Assembly (NCBI GenBank): GCA_937921865.1
Contig: CAKZWF010000006.1
Coordinates: 62,001 to 126,000 of the forward strand
Source: an uncultured Pseudomonadales bacterium
GTDB lineage: Bacteria; Pseudomonadota; Gammaproteobacteria; Pseudomonadales; Azotimanducaceae
Direction of reading: 5' to 3'
DNA length: 64,000 nucleotides
The stretch's first letter is position 1. Each line of letters begins with the position of its first letter. The notes below the pieces were generated by a model. The model had not been told where the DNA came from. It made no database searches and saw only the letters and a list, made by a program, of their open reading frames with translations. Below are positions 19,375 through 29,216 of this stretch, in pieces. The position numbers and the translations under genes are program-made.

Positions 19375-19438
19375 ACGCAGCCAGCTTGCGGCCCCAGCGG
19401 GGTTTGTTTAAGGTCGGCGGCTTTCGTGGATCTCTGCC

Positions 19439-19690
19439 ATGTTCCTGACGCTTGCGGTGAGGCCTGATGTTGTGAAAGGTGCCTTGAAAACTGCGCTTGT
19501 TGTCGGGTCAGTGCTGATTGTCATCAATCACGGCGATGCAGTGATGGCGGGTGATCTCGACCCGGGTCGGCTGGTAAAAATGCTGCTGACTTTTTTGGTT
19601 CCCTACTGTGTTTCGACCTATGCCAGTGTCAGCGCGCTGAAGACGGTGCTGGACCAGCGGGATCACTCGGGTGCATATAACGATGACTAG
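19439..19690 (+). CDS. nrtS: NrtS-like small membrane protein
   Basis: An 83-residue protein with two hydrophobic segments, LKTALVVGSVLIVINHG (about 16-32) and LVKMLLTFLVPYCVSTYASVSA (about 46-67). The arrangement INHGxAxxxGxL...K..LTxLVPYxVSTY is the NrtS signature; cyanobacterial NrtS proteins are nitrate/nitrite transporters. Whether this copy moves nitrate or nitrite is inference from family alone. The stop codon is ten bases before the TonB-dependent receptor start, and the receptor's ribosome binding site overlaps the end of this gene, so the two are likely co-transcribed. Start ATG 19439 has only a weak GGA upstream. Alternative: a small membrane protein of unrelated function that shares the motif. 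Confidence 0.68.
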   Translation: MFLTLAVRPDVVKGALKTALVVGSVLIVINHGDAVMAGDLDPGRLVKMLLTFLVPYCVSTYASVSALKTVLDQRDHSGAYNDD

Positions 19691-19699
19691 GAGAACGCT

Positions 19700-21772
19700 T
19701 TGACACGATGGACCTTTATTCCTGTGCTGCTGATTGGTGCCTTATCCGGGCAGCTGGCTCATGGAGCTGATGTGGTCAACCAGAGAGCCACCGAACAGGT
19801 CAGTGAGCTGGAAGAAATTGTGGTGTTCGGCGATTCGGCACTGGCTGAAAAGCTCGGGCGGGCGGGCAGCTGGCAGGCTCTGGATGGGGAAGAAATCAAC
19901 GCTATCGGCGCCACCCACATTAACGAGACCATGAATCGGATTCCCGGAATCTGGGTGGTCAGAGGTTCCGGCCAGGAACATCTGACAGCCATCCGTTCGG
20001 CGGTGCTGACCGGGCCCGGCGCCTGCGGTGCGTTTTCGTTTCTGCAGGATGGTATCCCGATCCGGCCAGCCGGGTTCTGTAACGTCAACAATATGTTTGA
20101 AGTAAATTCGGAACAGGCCGGTGGCATCGAAGTATGGCGGGGTCCTGCCAGCGCCGTACTCGGAGGCAACGCGCTATACGGCGCGATCAACGTGCTCACG
20201 GACATGCCGGACTCTAACTCGCTGAGTGTTGAAGGTGGGCCGTATGACTACTACCGGATAGCAGGCAAATTCTCTGCGGAAGTCGGCAACCATCAGTTTG
20301 GTGCCAGTATCAATGGCAGTTCAGAAAACGGTTACCGTGACGATACCGGTGCAGACCAGCAGAAGGTCACGCTGGCGCACCGCACTACCGTGGGTGACTG
20401 GGAAGTTTTCAACACGCTGAACTGGACCAACCTGAATCAGGAAACGGGCGGGTTTGTCTATGGGTTTAAAGCCTACAAAGACAGCGATCTTCGTAAAACC
20501 AACCCGAATCCGGAAGCCTATCGGGATGCCTGGTCGCTGCGTGCCGCCAGCCATTGGATCAGCGACAACTGGCGGATTACGCCTTATCTGCGTTCCTCTG
20601 ATATGAATTTTCTTCAGCACTTTATTCCCGGACAACCTCGTGAGCGCAATGATCAGACCAGTGGCGGTATCGTCCTCGAGTACGACTGGGACGTGATAGA
20701 TAACCTGGAGTTGCGGCTCGGTGCTCAGACCGAATACATGAGCGGCCACCTTGATGAATTTCAGGAGGAAGCGCTCACTGATTCCTCAGCCTTCAACAAT
20801 GCGGTGCGCAACCAGGGCACCCACTACGATTACGATGTCGATAGCGTGATGCTTGCCGGTTACTACGACCTGACCTACAGCTTTTCAGACCGGATGCGTC
20901 TGGTGAACAGCCTGCGGGTTGAGTATCTGGAGTACGACTACAACAACAATGGTCTGGACGGAAATACCCGGGATGACGGCACCGAATGCGGATTTGGTGG
21001 TTGCCTGTATCTGCGACCGCCGGACAGTAAGGACGATTTCGACAACGTCGCCGGTCGTCTGGGCCTGGAATACGACTTCGATTTCGGCACTGTCTACGGG
21101 GTGGCGGGCAGCGGGTTCCGTCCGCCTCAGGCCACCGAACTGTATCGTTTGCAGCGCAACCAGCAGGTGGCTGATCTGGACAGCGAAGAACTGTTGTCTT
21201 TCGAGCTGGGTTTCAAAGCGGCATGGTTTGATGTTGCGGCATTTATCCAGGAGACAGACAACGTCATCTTCCGGGATGCGAACGGATTGAATGTCAGTGA
21301 TGGTGAGACGGAATCCTACGGCATCGAGTTCAACGCCAGCCAGACGTTCGGCCGAAACACTTTCTCGATCGCAGGTACTTATGCCAAACACGAATACGCA
21401 TTTGATCGGGACATTGCCGGCGCGGAGGCGGTCCAGAACGGCGATGATGTGGACACTGCACCAAAGTGGCTGGGCAGCGCATCCTGGTATCTGCAGGCAA
21501 CAGACAAGCTAGATGCTGAGTTGGAAGTCGTTTATCAGCACGAGCACTATATCAATGCATCGAATACTGCTGAGTACAATGGACATACCGTATTCAATCT
21601 GCGCAGTCGCTACCAGTTGCGGGAGAGCTTTGCGGTCTTCGCTCGAGTCATCAATCTGCTGGATCGAGACTATGCTGATCGTGCGGACTGGACGTTTTTC
21701 AATCCGGATCGTTATCGCTACTTTCCCGCCATGCCGCGCCAACTCTACGTTGGCGTGACGGTGGACTTTTAG
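19700..21772 (+). CDS. TonB-dependent outer membrane receptor
   Basis: A 690-residue active-transport receptor of the outer membrane. It has a signal peptide (to about Gly22), a TonB-box-like LEEIVVFGD at about 37-45, a plug domain with [16 protein letters not shown]-type ending near residues 150-170, and a 22-strand-type barrel ending in Phe (YVGVTVDF), the usual terminal signature. Start TTG 19700 is chosen because AGGAGA lies six to ten bases upstream and overlaps the preceding stop. Two cysteine pairs are notable: one in the plug (GPGACGAF ... PAGFCNVN) and one in a barrel loop (ECGFGGC). The substrate cannot be read; nothing indicates a siderophore or cobalamin locus. The NrtS-like gene upstream is probably in the same operon and PpnN follows after 23 bases. 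Confidence 0.9.
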   Translation: MTRWTFIPVLLIGALSGQLAHGADVVNQRATEQVSELEEIVVFGDSALAEKLGRAGSWQALDGEEINAIGATHINETMNRIPGIWVVRGSGQEHLTAIRSAVLTGPGACGAFSFLQDGIPIRPAGFCNVNNMFEVNSEQAGGIEVWRGPASAVLGGNALYGAINVLTDMPDSNSLSVEGGPYDYYRIAGKFSAEVGNHQFGASINGSSENGYRDDTGADQQKVTLAHRTTVGDWEVFNTLNWTNLNQETGGFVYGFKAYKDSDLRKTNPNPEAYRDAWSLRAASHWISDNWRITPYLRSSDMNFLQHFIPGQPRERNDQTSGGIVLEYDWDVIDNLELRLGAQTEYMSGHLDEFQEEALTDSSAFNNAVRNQGTHYDYDVDSVMLAGYYDLTYSFSDRMRLVNSLRVEYLEYDYNNNGLDGNTRDDGTECGFGGCLYLRPPDSKDDFDNVAGRLGLEYDFDFGTVYGVAGSGFRPPQATELYRLQRNQQVADLDSEELLSFELGFKAAWFDVAAFIQETDNVIFRDANGLNVSDGETESYGIEFNASQTFGRNTFSIAGTYAKHEYAFDRDIAGAEAVQNGDDVDTAPKWLGSASWYLQATDKLDAELEVVYQHEHYINASNTAEYNGHTVFNLRSRYQLRESFAVFARVINLLDRDYADRADWTFFNPDRYRYFPAMPRQLYVGVTVDF

Positions 21773-21795
21773 AGACCCTATCGAGCAGATCGCAC

Positions 21796-23175
21796 GTGAA
21801 CGCCATCAAACAGGACAAAGCCCAGGTAGGGCCCCGCGGCACGCTGGAACTGCTGTCCCGCAGGGAACTGGAAACACTCACCCGGGGCGATCGCAGTACC
21901 CGGCTGTATGACCTGTTTCGGCGCTGTGCACTGGCGGTATTGAACACCGGCAGTGAATCTGACGACGCAGCCGCTATTTTTGCCGCGTTCGATGACTTTT
22001 CGATCGAGATTGCCCGTCGTACCCGCGGTCTGAAACTGATTATCCGCAATGCGCCCGCGTCAGCGTTTGTCGACGGTCGGATGGTGGAGGGGGTTCGCGA
22101 GCACCTGTTTGCCGTGCTGCGGGATATCGTCTATATCGGCACGGATATTTCTGACAGCGACCTGTTTGATCTGGCGAGTCCGGAAGGCATTACCGATGCA
22201 GTCTTTCACATACTCAAACATGCCCGGGTGCTGAATCCGGATCTGGGTCCGCGCACCGTGGTCTGCTGGGGTGGTCATTCAATTTCCCGGACAGAGTACG
22301 AATACACTAAAGAAGTCGGCTACCACCTCGGCCTGCGCGGGCTGGATATCTGTACCGGCTGTGGACCCGGTGCGATGAAAGGCCCGATGAAAGGTGCGGC
22401 TGTGGGCCACGCCAAACAGCGCCTCAAGGAAGCCCGTTATCTCGGGCTGACAGAACCTGGCATCATTGCGGCTGAACCGCCAAACCCGATCGTCAGTGAT
22501 CTGGTGATTCTGCCGGATATCGAAAAACGCCTGGAAGCTTTCTTGCGGATTGGTCATTGCGTGCTGGTGTTTCCCGGTGGGGCGGGAACCGCGGAAGAAA
22601 TTCTCTATCTGCTTGGTGTGTTGCTGGATCCGGCCAACGCGGAGATTGAATTTCCGGTGATCTTTACCGGACCTGCGTCTAGCGCCGGGTACTTCCGGGA
22701 ACTCGATGCTTTTCTGCGGCTGACGCTCGGTGATGACGTTGCCCATTACTACCAGATCATCATTGACGATGCTGAAGCCGTGGGCTTTCAGGTTGGCCGA
22801 GCGATCCGGGACGTCCGGCGACAGCGTCGGCGCGATGGCGACGCTTACTATTTCAACTGGCTGCTGAAAATCCCGCCTGAACATCAGCTGCCCTTTGAGG
22901 TCAGTCATGAGGCTGTCGCGGCATTGAACCTTACCAGTGACCTGCCACCCCACGAGCTTGCCGTTAACCTGCGGCGGGCGTTCAGCGCGGTGGTGACGGG
23001 TAACGTTAAAGCCAACGGGATCCAGATGATCGCAGAGCACGGCCCCTTTGAGTTGCGAAGCGACTCTGGGATGCTCGACGCACTGGATCATCTGCTGCAG
23101 GCTTTTATTGTTCAGGGTCGAATGAAACTGGCGCGCGATGACTACGAGCCCTGTTACCGCATTTCCAGTCGCTAA
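21796..23175 (+). CDS. ppnN: Nucleotide 5'-monophosphate nucleosidase PpnN (LOG family)
   Basis: Cytoplasmic nucleosidase of 459 residues that splits pyrimidine and purine nucleoside monophosphates into base and ribose 5-phosphate; in E. coli it is a (p)ppGpp target. The central LOG fold is clear: [10 protein letters not shown] at about 155, [21 protein letters not shown] at about 192-212, and the PGGxGTxEE signature ([16 protein letters not shown]) at about 258-273. The whole length aligns with E. coli PpnN (YgdH), including the N-terminal [17 protein letters not shown] and the C-terminal [16 protein letters not shown]. The start is GTG 21796, nine bases after a weak GAGCAG. It sits between the receptor and ccmA, only nine bases before the latter, so it may share the ccm transcript. 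Confidence 0.96.
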   Translation: MNAIKQDKAQVGPRGTLELLSRRELETLTRGDRSTRLYDLFRRCALAVLNTGSESDDAAAIFAAFDDFSIEIARRTRGLKLIIRNAPASAFVDGRMVEGVREHLFAVLRDIVYIGTDISDSDLFDLASPEGITDAVFHILKHARVLNPDLGPRTVVCWGGHSISRTEYEYTKEVGYHLGLRGLDICTGCGPGAMKGPMKGAAVGHAKQRLKEARYLGLTEPGIIAAEPPNPIVSDLVILPDIEKRLEAFLRIGHCVLVFPGGAGTAEEILYLLGVLLDPANAEIEFPVIFTGPASSAGYFRELDAFLRLTLGDDVAHYYQIIIDDAEAVGFQVGRAIRDVRRQRRRDGDAYYFNWLLKIPPEHQLPFEVSHEAVAALNLTSDLPPHELAVNLRRAFSAVVTGNVKANGIQMIAEHGPFELRSDSGMLDALDHLLQAFIVQGRMKLARDDYEPCYRISSR

Positions 23176-23184
23176 CGGTCGAGA

Positions 23185-23793
23185 ATGATGACGACCCACC
23201 TGCTCACTCTGTCAGGACTTGCTTGTCAGCGCGAAGGACGAGATCTGTTTGATGATCTTGATTATCAGGTAGCGCCCGGTGACTACGTGGAGTTGACGGG
23301 TCCTAATGGCAGCGGTAAGTCGACTCTGCTGCGCAGCATTGCCGGACTGTTTGCCGATTACTCGGGCGCCATCGAAGCAGCACCGTTGCTGTATGTTGGT
23401 CATCGACCAGCAGTCAGCCCGCTGTTGTCACCGCTGGACAACTGTCAGTGGTTCCTCGATCTGGTTGGTTCTGATGCTGATCCGCTGCCGGCTCTGGCGC
23501 GTGTTGGTCTGGCCGGCTTCGAAGAAATATTGTGTCAGCAGCTGTCAGCCGGTCAGCAGCGACGGGTAGCACTGGCCAGATTGATTCTGGCGCAGCGACC
23601 TCTGTGGCTGCTCGATGAACCTCTGACAGCACTGGACGATTCCGGTCAGCGTCTGGTCTGCCAGCTTATTGAGCAGCACGTCGAAACTGGCGGTGCGGTG
23701 GTCTGCGCAACACATCAATCTCTGGGATTGTCGGCGACCAGAGCGCTGGTGCTTGGTGAGCGCCAGTCGAGTACAGCGGGTGTTGTTGCATGA
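23185..23793 (+). CDS. ccmA: Heme exporter ATP-binding subunit CcmA
   Basis: ABC-type ATPase of the CcmABCD complex, which loads heme onto CcmE and then releases holo-CcmE, at the cytoplasmic face of the inner membrane. The 202 residues contain Walker A GPNGSGKST (39-47), the signature LSAGQQRRVALARL, and Walker B LWLLDEPLTALDD. Length matches other CcmA proteins. Two ATGs (23185, 23188) are possible starts. The stop overlaps the ccmB start by four bases. It is the first gene of the ccmABCDEFGHI cluster. The ABC family alone would be ambiguous, but context settles the identity. Confidence 0.95.
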   Translation: MMTTHLLTLSGLACQREGRDLFDDLDYQVAPGDYVELTGPNGSGKSTLLRSIAGLFADYSGAIEAAPLLYVGHRPAVSPLLSPLDNCQWFLDLVGSDADPLPALARVGLAGFEEILCQQLSAGQQRRVALARLILAQRPLWLLDEPLTALDDSGQRLVCQLIEQHVETGGAVVCATHQSLGLSATRALVLGERQSSTAGVVA

Positions 23794-24467
23794 GCGTTGC
23801 CGGCGTCTTTGTCGGACAACTGCGGCGGGAGTTCAAGCTGCTGTTGCAGAGCCGCGAAGAACTGGCCAATCCGCTGATATTTCTGTTTCTGGCGCTTACC
23901 CTGTTTGCGCTGGGTGGCGGCGGCTCTCCGGAAATGCTCAGGGACTTTGCACCGGCGATTATCTGGGTGCTGGTGCTGCTGGCGAACCTGCTGGCTCTGG
24001 AAGGTTTGTTCCGGCGCGACTATGACGACGGCTCCCTGGAAATGCTGGTGCTGATGGCCGAGCCGCTGTTTCTGCCGGTTCTCGCAAAGATCCTCGCGCA
24101 CTGGATCTACAGCGGTCTGGCGATGACTGTGCTGGCGCCGCTGGCTGCGTTGATCCTGTTTCTGCCGGCCGAGGTCCTGCCAACTCTGCTGCTGACGCTG
24201 CTTGTCGGCACCCCGGCGCTCAGCCTCATCGGGGCAATCGGGGCTGCACTGACCGTCTCGCTGCGCCGGGGCGGAGTGTTGCTGGCGCTGCTGGTGCTGC
24301 CACTGTATGTCCCGGTGCTGATTTTCGGGGCCGGGGCAGTGGTTGAAGCTATGGCAGGAATTGAGAACATGGCGCAGATATATTGGCTGCTGGTGATTAC
24401 CATGGTGGCTCTAACAATTGCGCCTTTTTTAGTGTCCGCGGCGCTGAAAATCAGTCTGGAGCAGTAA
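23790..24467 (+). CDS. ccmB: Heme exporter permease CcmB
   Basis: Inner-membrane subunit (225 residues) of the CcmABCD heme-handling complex. The protein is strongly hydrophobic with about six membrane segments and the CcmB patterns [18 protein letters not shown] and [12 protein letters not shown]. It overlaps ccmA by four bases (ATGA) and ends four bases before ccmC starts. Small charged loops and the lack of an ATP-binding motif fit a permease partner of CcmA. Confidence 0.95.
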   Translation: MSVAGVFVGQLRREFKLLLQSREELANPLIFLFLALTLFALGGGGSPEMLRDFAPAIIWVLVLLANLLALEGLFRRDYDDGSLEMLVLMAEPLFLPVLAKILAHWIYSGLAMTVLAPLAALILFLPAEVLPTLLLTLLVGTPALSLIGAIGAALTVSLRRGGVLLALLVLPLYVPVLIFGAGAVVEAMAGIENMAQIYWLLVITMVALTIAPFLVSAALKISLEQ

Positions 24468-24471
24468 CAGA

Positions 24472-25215
24472 ATGCCATTGAAGACCCTCTGGCACAGAAT
24501 GGGTTCGCCCCGCTGGATGTATCAGATGAGCGGGTCCTGGGTCTGGGTACTCGGGGTCATGGCCACGGTGCTGCTGATCGTGGGTTCGCTCTGGGGTCTG
24601 GCCTTCGCACCCGCCGACTATCAGCAGGGCAACAGCTTCCGGATCATCTATATTCATGTGCCAACGGCCATTGTGTCTCAGTCCACCTACATGCTGCTGG
24701 GCGCTGCAGGCCTGGTGCTGCTGGTCTGGCGGATGAAGGTCGCGGATATGGTCCTTGCGACTGCAGTGCCATTCGGCATGTCGATGACGGCGCTGGCTCT
24801 GTTCACTGGGGCTGTCTGGGGAAAACCCACCTGGGGCACCTGGTGGGTATGGGATGCCAGAACAACTTCGATGCTGGTATTGCTGTTTTTGTACTTCGGG
24901 CTGTACGCCCTGCGCCAGGCGATTCCCAGACAGGAAACCGCCGGTAGAGCCTGCGCGGTTCTGGCGCTGGTCGGGGTCATCAATATTCCGATCATCAAAT
25001 ACTCGGTGGACTGGTGGCTGACTCTGCATCAGCCGGCAACGTTCAAACTGACCGAAGCGCCAGCGATGCCGCCGGAAATGTGGTTGCCGCTGGCGGTGAA
25101 TGTGCTGGGAATCTATTGCCTGTTGGGCGCCGTGCTGCTGGCTGCGCTGAGATTGGAAATTCTCCGTCGCGAACGCGATACCCAGTGGGTGCGCGAGTTG
25201 GTAGCAGCCCGATGA
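24472..25215 (+). CDS. ccmC: Heme-handling protein CcmC
   Basis: Six-segment inner-membrane protein (247 residues) that, with CcmABD, binds heme in the periplasm and attaches it to CcmE. It has the WWD-type signature TWGTWWVWD at residues 120-128 and conserved His residues in IIYIHVPTA and [10 protein letters not shown]. The ATG at 24472 is four bases after the ccmB stop; its end overlaps ccmD by four bases (ATGA). Confidence 0.96.
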   Translation: MPLKTLWHRMGSPRWMYQMSGSWVWVLGVMATVLLIVGSLWGLAFAPADYQQGNSFRIIYIHVPTAIVSQSTYMLLGAAGLVLLVWRMKVADMVLATAVPFGMSMTALALFTGAVWGKPTWGTWWVWDARTTSMLVLLFLYFGLYALRQAIPRQETAGRACAVLALVGVINIPIIKYSVDWWLTLHQPATFKLTEAPAMPPEMWLPLAVNVLGIYCLLGAVLLAALRLEILRRERDTQWVRELVAAR

Positions 25216-25394
25216 GTTTTGAAACGTTTGCCGACTTTCTGGCCATGGGTAAACATGGTCTGTACGTCTGGCTGTGTTATGGCGTTGCAGTGCTGGTGAT
25301 AGCTGGTAATGTGCTGGCGTTACGCCGGCAGCGGCGACGATTTTTTCGCGAAGCCGCCGCGCTGCAGAAGCGTCGCGAGGCCGATTCAGCGTGA
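25212..25394 (+). CDS. ccmD: CcmD small membrane subunit
   Basis: Sixty residues. A short amphipathic N-terminus ([16 protein letters not shown]) is followed by one membrane segment ([20 protein letters not shown]) and a basic cytoplasmic tail ([18 protein letters not shown]), the standard CcmD layout. CcmD helps release holo-CcmE from CcmABC. ATG 25212 overlaps the ccmC stop by four bases and sets the start; a longer in-frame extension upstream is only read-through of ccmC in another frame. A gap of 217 bases follows before ccmE, unusual within this otherwise overlapping cluster. Confidence 0.93.
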   Translation: MSFETFADFLAMGKHGLYVWLCYGVAVLVIAGNVLALRRQRRRFFREAAALQKRREADSA

Positions 25395-25611
25395 AACTCG
25401 GTCGTCTCGCCGGGGTCAGACAGAGGTCGGCAAAGTAATCGAGCCGGCCGCCTGATCGACTCGAAGCTGGTGTCGGGTGTCTCGATCGAAAAGATGACAT
25501 AAAAGGTGACATTAACGCTGCTGACGCAGGTTGGTGCCGGTCTGAACGCCATCGGCGGTTCAGGTAAGACAGCTAAGATACGCAGGATAACTAGGACAGG
25601 TAGTACAGAAG

Positions 25612-26070
25612 ATGCATCCTAAACGTCGAAGTCGGTTGTTTGTTGTGCTGTTCCTGGTGGTGGGGGCAGGCATTTCGGTGGCCCTGGTGCTGACAGCGCT
25701 CAATGAAAATCTGAATATGTTCTATCCGCCTGAACAGGTCGCTGGTGGTGAAGCGCCGGTAGGTGCTCAGATTCGGGCTGGGGGCATGGTGCTGGATGGC
25801 AGCGTCAATCGCGATTTTGAGACCCTCGATGTCTCTTTTGTCCTCACCGACTATCAGGGCGCTGAGTTTACCGTGGTTTACAGCGGCATCCTGCCGGATC
25901 TGTTCAGGGAGGGGCAGGGCGTCATTGTCCAGGGTCAACTCGAGTCGGACGGCCAATTTAAAGCTTCCCAGGTTCTGGCCAAACACGACGAAACCTATAT
26001 GCCACCCGAACTGGCTGATCTCTCAGAGGGTCACCAGAAGAAGCCGAATCCACTGAACTATGACCAGTGA
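25612..26070 (+). CDS. ccmE: Cytochrome c-type biogenesis heme chaperone CcmE
   Basis: Membrane-anchored periplasmic heme chaperone of 152 residues. One N-terminal membrane anchor ([19 protein letters not shown]) is followed by an OB-fold beta domain. The covalent heme site is His125 in [10 protein letters not shown], with Tyr129 as the usual axial ligand; this is the HxxxY-type CcmE. ATG 25612 is preceded by CAGAAG. It starts after a 217-base non-coding gap and is 31 bases before ccmF. Confidence 0.96.
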   Translation: MHPKRRSRLFVVLFLVVGAGISVALVLTALNENLNMFYPPEQVAGGEAPVGAQIRAGGMVLDGSVNRDFETLDVSFVLTDYQGAEFTVVYSGILPDLFREGQGVIVQGQLESDGQFKASQVLAKHDETYMPPELADLSEGHQKKPNPLNYDQ

Positions 26071-26101
26071 TGCATTTCTGTCCACATCAGGCTGTTGAAT
26101 C

Positions 26102-28123
26102 ATGATTGTTGAACTGGGCCATCTGTCGTTAATCATCGCGCTGGTGTTTGCCGTGCTGCTGGCTGGATTTGGCCTGGTGGGGGCAGCGCGCAACAACGCT
26201 CGAGCCATGGCAGCTACCAACACTTTTGTTGCTGCCCAGTTTGCGTTCACGCTGCTCGCCTACATCGCGCTGACTCAGGCGTTTCTGACCGACAACTTTT
26301 CGGTCAGCTATGTTGCGGCCAATTCCAACAGCCTGCTGCCCTGGTACTACAAATTCAGCGCGGTGTGGGGGGCGCATGAAGGGTCGTTTCTGCTGTGGAC
26401 GCTGATCATGACCATCTGGACGCTGGCAGTTGCGATCAAAGGCAAAACCCTGCCAGAGAGTTTTCTGGCTCGGGTGCTGGGTGTAATGGGGCTGCTGAAT
26501 ATCGGCTTTCTGTGTTTCATGCTGTTCACCAGCAACCCGTTTCTGCGGCTGGTGCCGATGACCCCGGCAGACGGGGCTGATCTGAATCCGCTGCTGCAGG
26601 ATTTTGGTCTTGTCGTGCACCCGCCAATGCTCTACATCGGCTACGTCGGGTTCTCCGTTGCGTTTGCGTTTGCGATAGCCGCGCTGCTGTCCGGGCGCCT
26701 GGATGCAGCCTGGGCGCGCTGGTCGCGACCCTGGAGTAACGTCGCCTGGGCTTTCCTGACCCTGGGGATCACCCTGGGCAGCTGGTGGGCCTACTATGAA
26801 CTCGGCTGGGGCGGCTGGTGGTTCTGGGACCCGGTTGAAAACGCCAGTTTCATGCCCTGGCTGGTTGGCACCGCCCTGATTCATTCGCTGGCGGTCTCGG
26901 AAAAGCGTGGCACCTTCAAGAGCTGGACGCTGCTGCTGGCGATCAGCACCTTCTCCCTCAGTCTGCTCGGGGCGTTCATCGTCAGATCCGGGGTGCTGAC
27001 ATCGGTGCATGCGTTTGCGGTGGATCCGGAACGCGGCGTTTACATCATTGGTTTCCTGGTGCTTGTGGTGGGCGGTTCGCTGACCCTGTATGCGCTGAGG
27101 GCCTCCACCATCCGATCAGCGGTCAGCTATCAGTTGTTCAGTCGGGAAGCCTTTCTGCTGCTCAACAACATTCTGCTGGTCATCGCGATGGCGCTGGTAC
27201 TGCTGGGCACTCTTTATCCGCTTGCTTATGAGGTCGTGACCGGAGGCGATAAGATTTCGGTCGGGGTGCCATATTTCAACGCCGGTTTTGTGCCGTTGAT
27301 GCTGGGCCTGGCGGCCGCGCTGGGTATAGCCCCGGTATTGAACTGGAAACGTACGCCAATCAGTAAACTGGTGAAGCGTTTGCGCTGGATTCTGCTGGGC
27401 TCTGTCGCGTTCGGCGTTGGTGTGCCGTTGCTGGCGAGCGGCGCTGTGCAATGGCAGGTGGCGGTCACCCTCGTGCTGGCCAGCTGGATTGTCGGCAGTC
27501 ATGCTCAGGATGCCTGGGGCCGGATCAGGCGCGGTATTGGCAAAATCCCTGCCGCCTACTGGGGAATGCTCACGGCCCACGTTGGTTTTGCCGTGGCCCT
27601 GCTGGGGGTGGCTCTGACCTCGCAACTCACCACCGAGCGGGATCTGCGCATGCAGGCCGGGGACGTTGAGATCGTGGATGGCATCACCTTCGAGTTTCTC
27701 GGGACCGCTCCAGTAATGGGTCCAAACTATGCTGCTGAGCGCGGAACTTTCAGCATATCCGAGGGCAGTCGGCAATACCTGATGCAGCCTGAGAAGCGGC
27801 GTTATAAAGCCAGTGGCAGTGTTATGACCGAAGCGGCAATTGATGCCGGATTGACCCGGGATATCTACGTTTCTCTTGGCGAGCCGCTGGATGGCCAGGC
27901 CTGGGCCGTCCGCCTGCAGATCAAGCCGTTTGTGCGCTGGATCTGGCTGGGTGCACTGATGATGGCGTTTGGCGGCGCTCTGGCGGTTGCAGATGGTCGT
28001 TATCGGCGTCTGCGTCAGCGTCTCGATGGCCGTGAGCCGGCGTCGGTTCAGATCCCTGGTTCCGGCGGCATCGCTGGCTCCGCTGGTGCAACGCCGCCTC
28101 TGCAGCCGGAGGCTAATGCGTGA
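26102..28123 (+). CDS. ccmF: Heme lyase subunit CcmF
   Basis: A 673-residue polytopic inner-membrane protein of the CcmFGHI ligation module that transfers heme from CcmE to apocytochrome c. It has about 14-15 membrane segments and the WWD motif GWGGWWFWD at residues 235-243. Conserved heme-ligating His residues appear in [11 protein letters not shown] and nearby transmembrane segments. The C-terminal 20 residues are Ala/Gly/Pro-rich ([19 protein letters not shown]), an apparent soluble tail. Overlaps ccmG by four bases. Confidence 0.96.
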   Translation: MIVELGHLSLIIALVFAVLLAGFGLVGAARNNARAMAATNTFVAAQFAFTLLAYIALTQAFLTDNFSVSYVAANSNSLLPWYYKFSAVWGAHEGSFLLWTLIMTIWTLAVAIKGKTLPESFLARVLGVMGLLNIGFLCFMLFTSNPFLRLVPMTPADGADLNPLLQDFGLVVHPPMLYIGYVGFSVAFAFAIAALLSGRLDAAWARWSRPWSNVAWAFLTLGITLGSWWAYYELGWGGWWFWDPVENASFMPWLVGTALIHSLAVSEKRGTFKSWTLLLAISTFSLSLLGAFIVRSGVLTSVHAFAVDPERGVYIIGFLVLVVGGSLTLYALRASTIRSAVSYQLFSREAFLLLNNILLVIAMALVLLGTLYPLAYEVVTGGDKISVGVPYFNAGFVPLMLGLAAALGIAPVLNWKRTPISKLVKRLRWILLGSVAFGVGVPLLASGAVQWQVAVTLVLASWIVGSHAQDAWGRIRRGIGKIPAAYWGMLTAHVGFAVALLGVALTSQLTTERDLRMQAGDVEIVDGITFEFLGTAPVMGPNYAAERGTFSISEGSRQYLMQPEKRRYKASGSVMTEAAIDAGLTRDIYVSLGEPLDGQAWAVRLQIKPFVRWIWLGALMMAFGGALAVADGRYRRLRQRLDGREPASVQIPGSGGIAGSAGATPPLQPEANA

Positions 28124-28734
28124 ATCGGGCGTCGCTGTTTGTCCCGCTGGGCATTTTTATTCTGATTATCGCGTTCGGCTATGCGGGATTCAGACTTAAC
28201 GACCCGCATCAGTTGCCGTCAGCGTTGCTCAACAAACCCTTTCCGGACTTTCAGGCGCCAATGCTGATGGATCCGTCGCGCGTGATAGATCGCAGCGACC
28301 TGCTGGGCTCGCCTGTGCTGGTCAATGTCTGGGCGACCTGGTGCCCGACCTGCAAAGCTGAACATGCGGAACTGATGAGAATTGCCAGGGAAACCGATCT
28401 GCGTCTGGTGGGCATTGTCTACAAGGATAAACCGCACCTGGCAATGCGCTGGTTGAACGATTACGGCAATCCTTATGATCTGGTAGTGCAGGATACCGAC
28501 GGTGCCCTCGGCGTGGAGCTTGGTGTGTACGGCGCACCGGAAACCTTCCTCCTGGATGCTGCGGGCACGATCATTTACAAAAGGGTCGGTGATGTGAATC
28601 CGCTCATCTGGCGTACCGAGATGCAGCCTCGGCTGGCGTTGCTGGAAGTAGACACGAGCGCAACCACCGATGTGGACTCAGATCCCGCGACGGCGGCTGT
28701 AAAAAAAGCCGGGGCGGCTGAGAGAAAAGATTGA
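28120..28734 (+). CDS. ccmG: Thiol:disulfide interchange protein CcmG (DsbE)
   Basis: Membrane-tethered periplasmic thioredoxin-like protein of 204 residues. After an N-terminal anchor ([19 protein letters not shown]) comes a thioredoxin domain with the active site WCPTC (C75, C78) and the cis-proline in GAPETFLLD. It reduces CcmH or apocytochrome CXXCH cysteines before heme ligation. The start is GTG 28120, overlapping the ccmF stop. The C-terminus after residue 175 is extra, Asp- and Ala-rich, and resembles a linker rather than fold. Confidence 0.95.
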   Translation: MNRASLFVPLGIFILIIAFGYAGFRLNDPHQLPSALLNKPFPDFQAPMLMDPSRVIDRSDLLGSPVLVNVWATWCPTCKAEHAELMRIARETDLRLVGIVYKDKPHLAMRWLNDYGNPYDLVVQDTDGALGVELGVYGAPETFLLDAAGTIIYKRVGDVNPLIWRTEMQPRLALLEVDTSATTDVDSDPATAAVKKAGAAERKD

Positions 28735-29216
28735 TGGTGCGTTTAGGTTCCCTGCTGTTGATTGCGCTGGTGCTGTGTCCGCTTCCCGGACTGGCAGCAA
28801 CACCTGTGGATATCTACGAATTCGACTCTGCCGAGCAGGAATCCCGTTATCGGGCTCTGATCGACGAGTTTCGCTGCCCCAAGTGCCTGAATACCAACCT
28901 GTCCGGCTCGGATGCGCCAATTGCTCAGGATCTCCGCCGCACCATCCATCGGCTGCTGGTGACCGATGGCCGCAGTGATCAGGAGATCCGCGACTTTCTG
29001 CAGGAGCGCTATGGGGATTTTGTCCTCTACGACCCACCGCTGAAACCAGGCACATGGATTCTCTGGGGTGCGCCAGTGTTCTTTCTGCTGATTGGTGCCT
29101 GGGTACTGTTTCGGGTAGTCCGTAAGCCCGCTCAGGAAACTGCGCTGAGTGAAGCTGAACAGGAGAAAATTGCTGAGATCATCAGGCAGCAGCGCACCGA
29201 ACGGGGCTCACAGTGA
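28734..29216 (+). CDS. ccmH: Cytochrome c-type biogenesis protein CcmH
   Basis: About 160 residues. A signal peptide (GSLLLIALVLCPLPGLA) is followed by the apocytochrome-binding domain with redox motif FRCPKC (C48, C51) and SDAPIAQDLR, and a C-terminal membrane anchor (WILWGAPVFFLLIGAWVLF). This is a short CcmH, with the TPR part encoded separately by ccmI. ATG 28734 overlaps the ccmG stop in the sequence TGATG; a TTG three bases upstream would be in frame but is less likely. The motif is RCPKC, where many CcmH have RCPVC. Confidence 0.94.
   Translation: MVRLGSLLLIALVLCPLPGLAATPVDIYEFDSAEQESRYRALIDEFRCPKCLNTNLSGSDAPIAQDLRRTIHRLLVTDGRSDQEIRDFLQERYGDFVLYDPPLKPGTWILWGAPVFFLLIGAWVLFRVVRKPAQETALSEAEQEKIAEIIRQQRTERGSQ

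Noticed and set aside
19375-19438. Terminator after the giant protein
   Set aside because: A short CCCC-AGC-GGGG stem followed by TTTGTTT exists, but the stem is too short to call confidently.
22279-23199. 306-codon antisense frame over ppnN
   Set aside because: Opposite the clearly conserved PpnN sequence; no motif of its own.
24451-25512. 353-codon antisense frame over ccmC and ccmD
   Set aside because: His/Gln/Arg-rich composition and position opposite membrane genes are typical of shadow frames.
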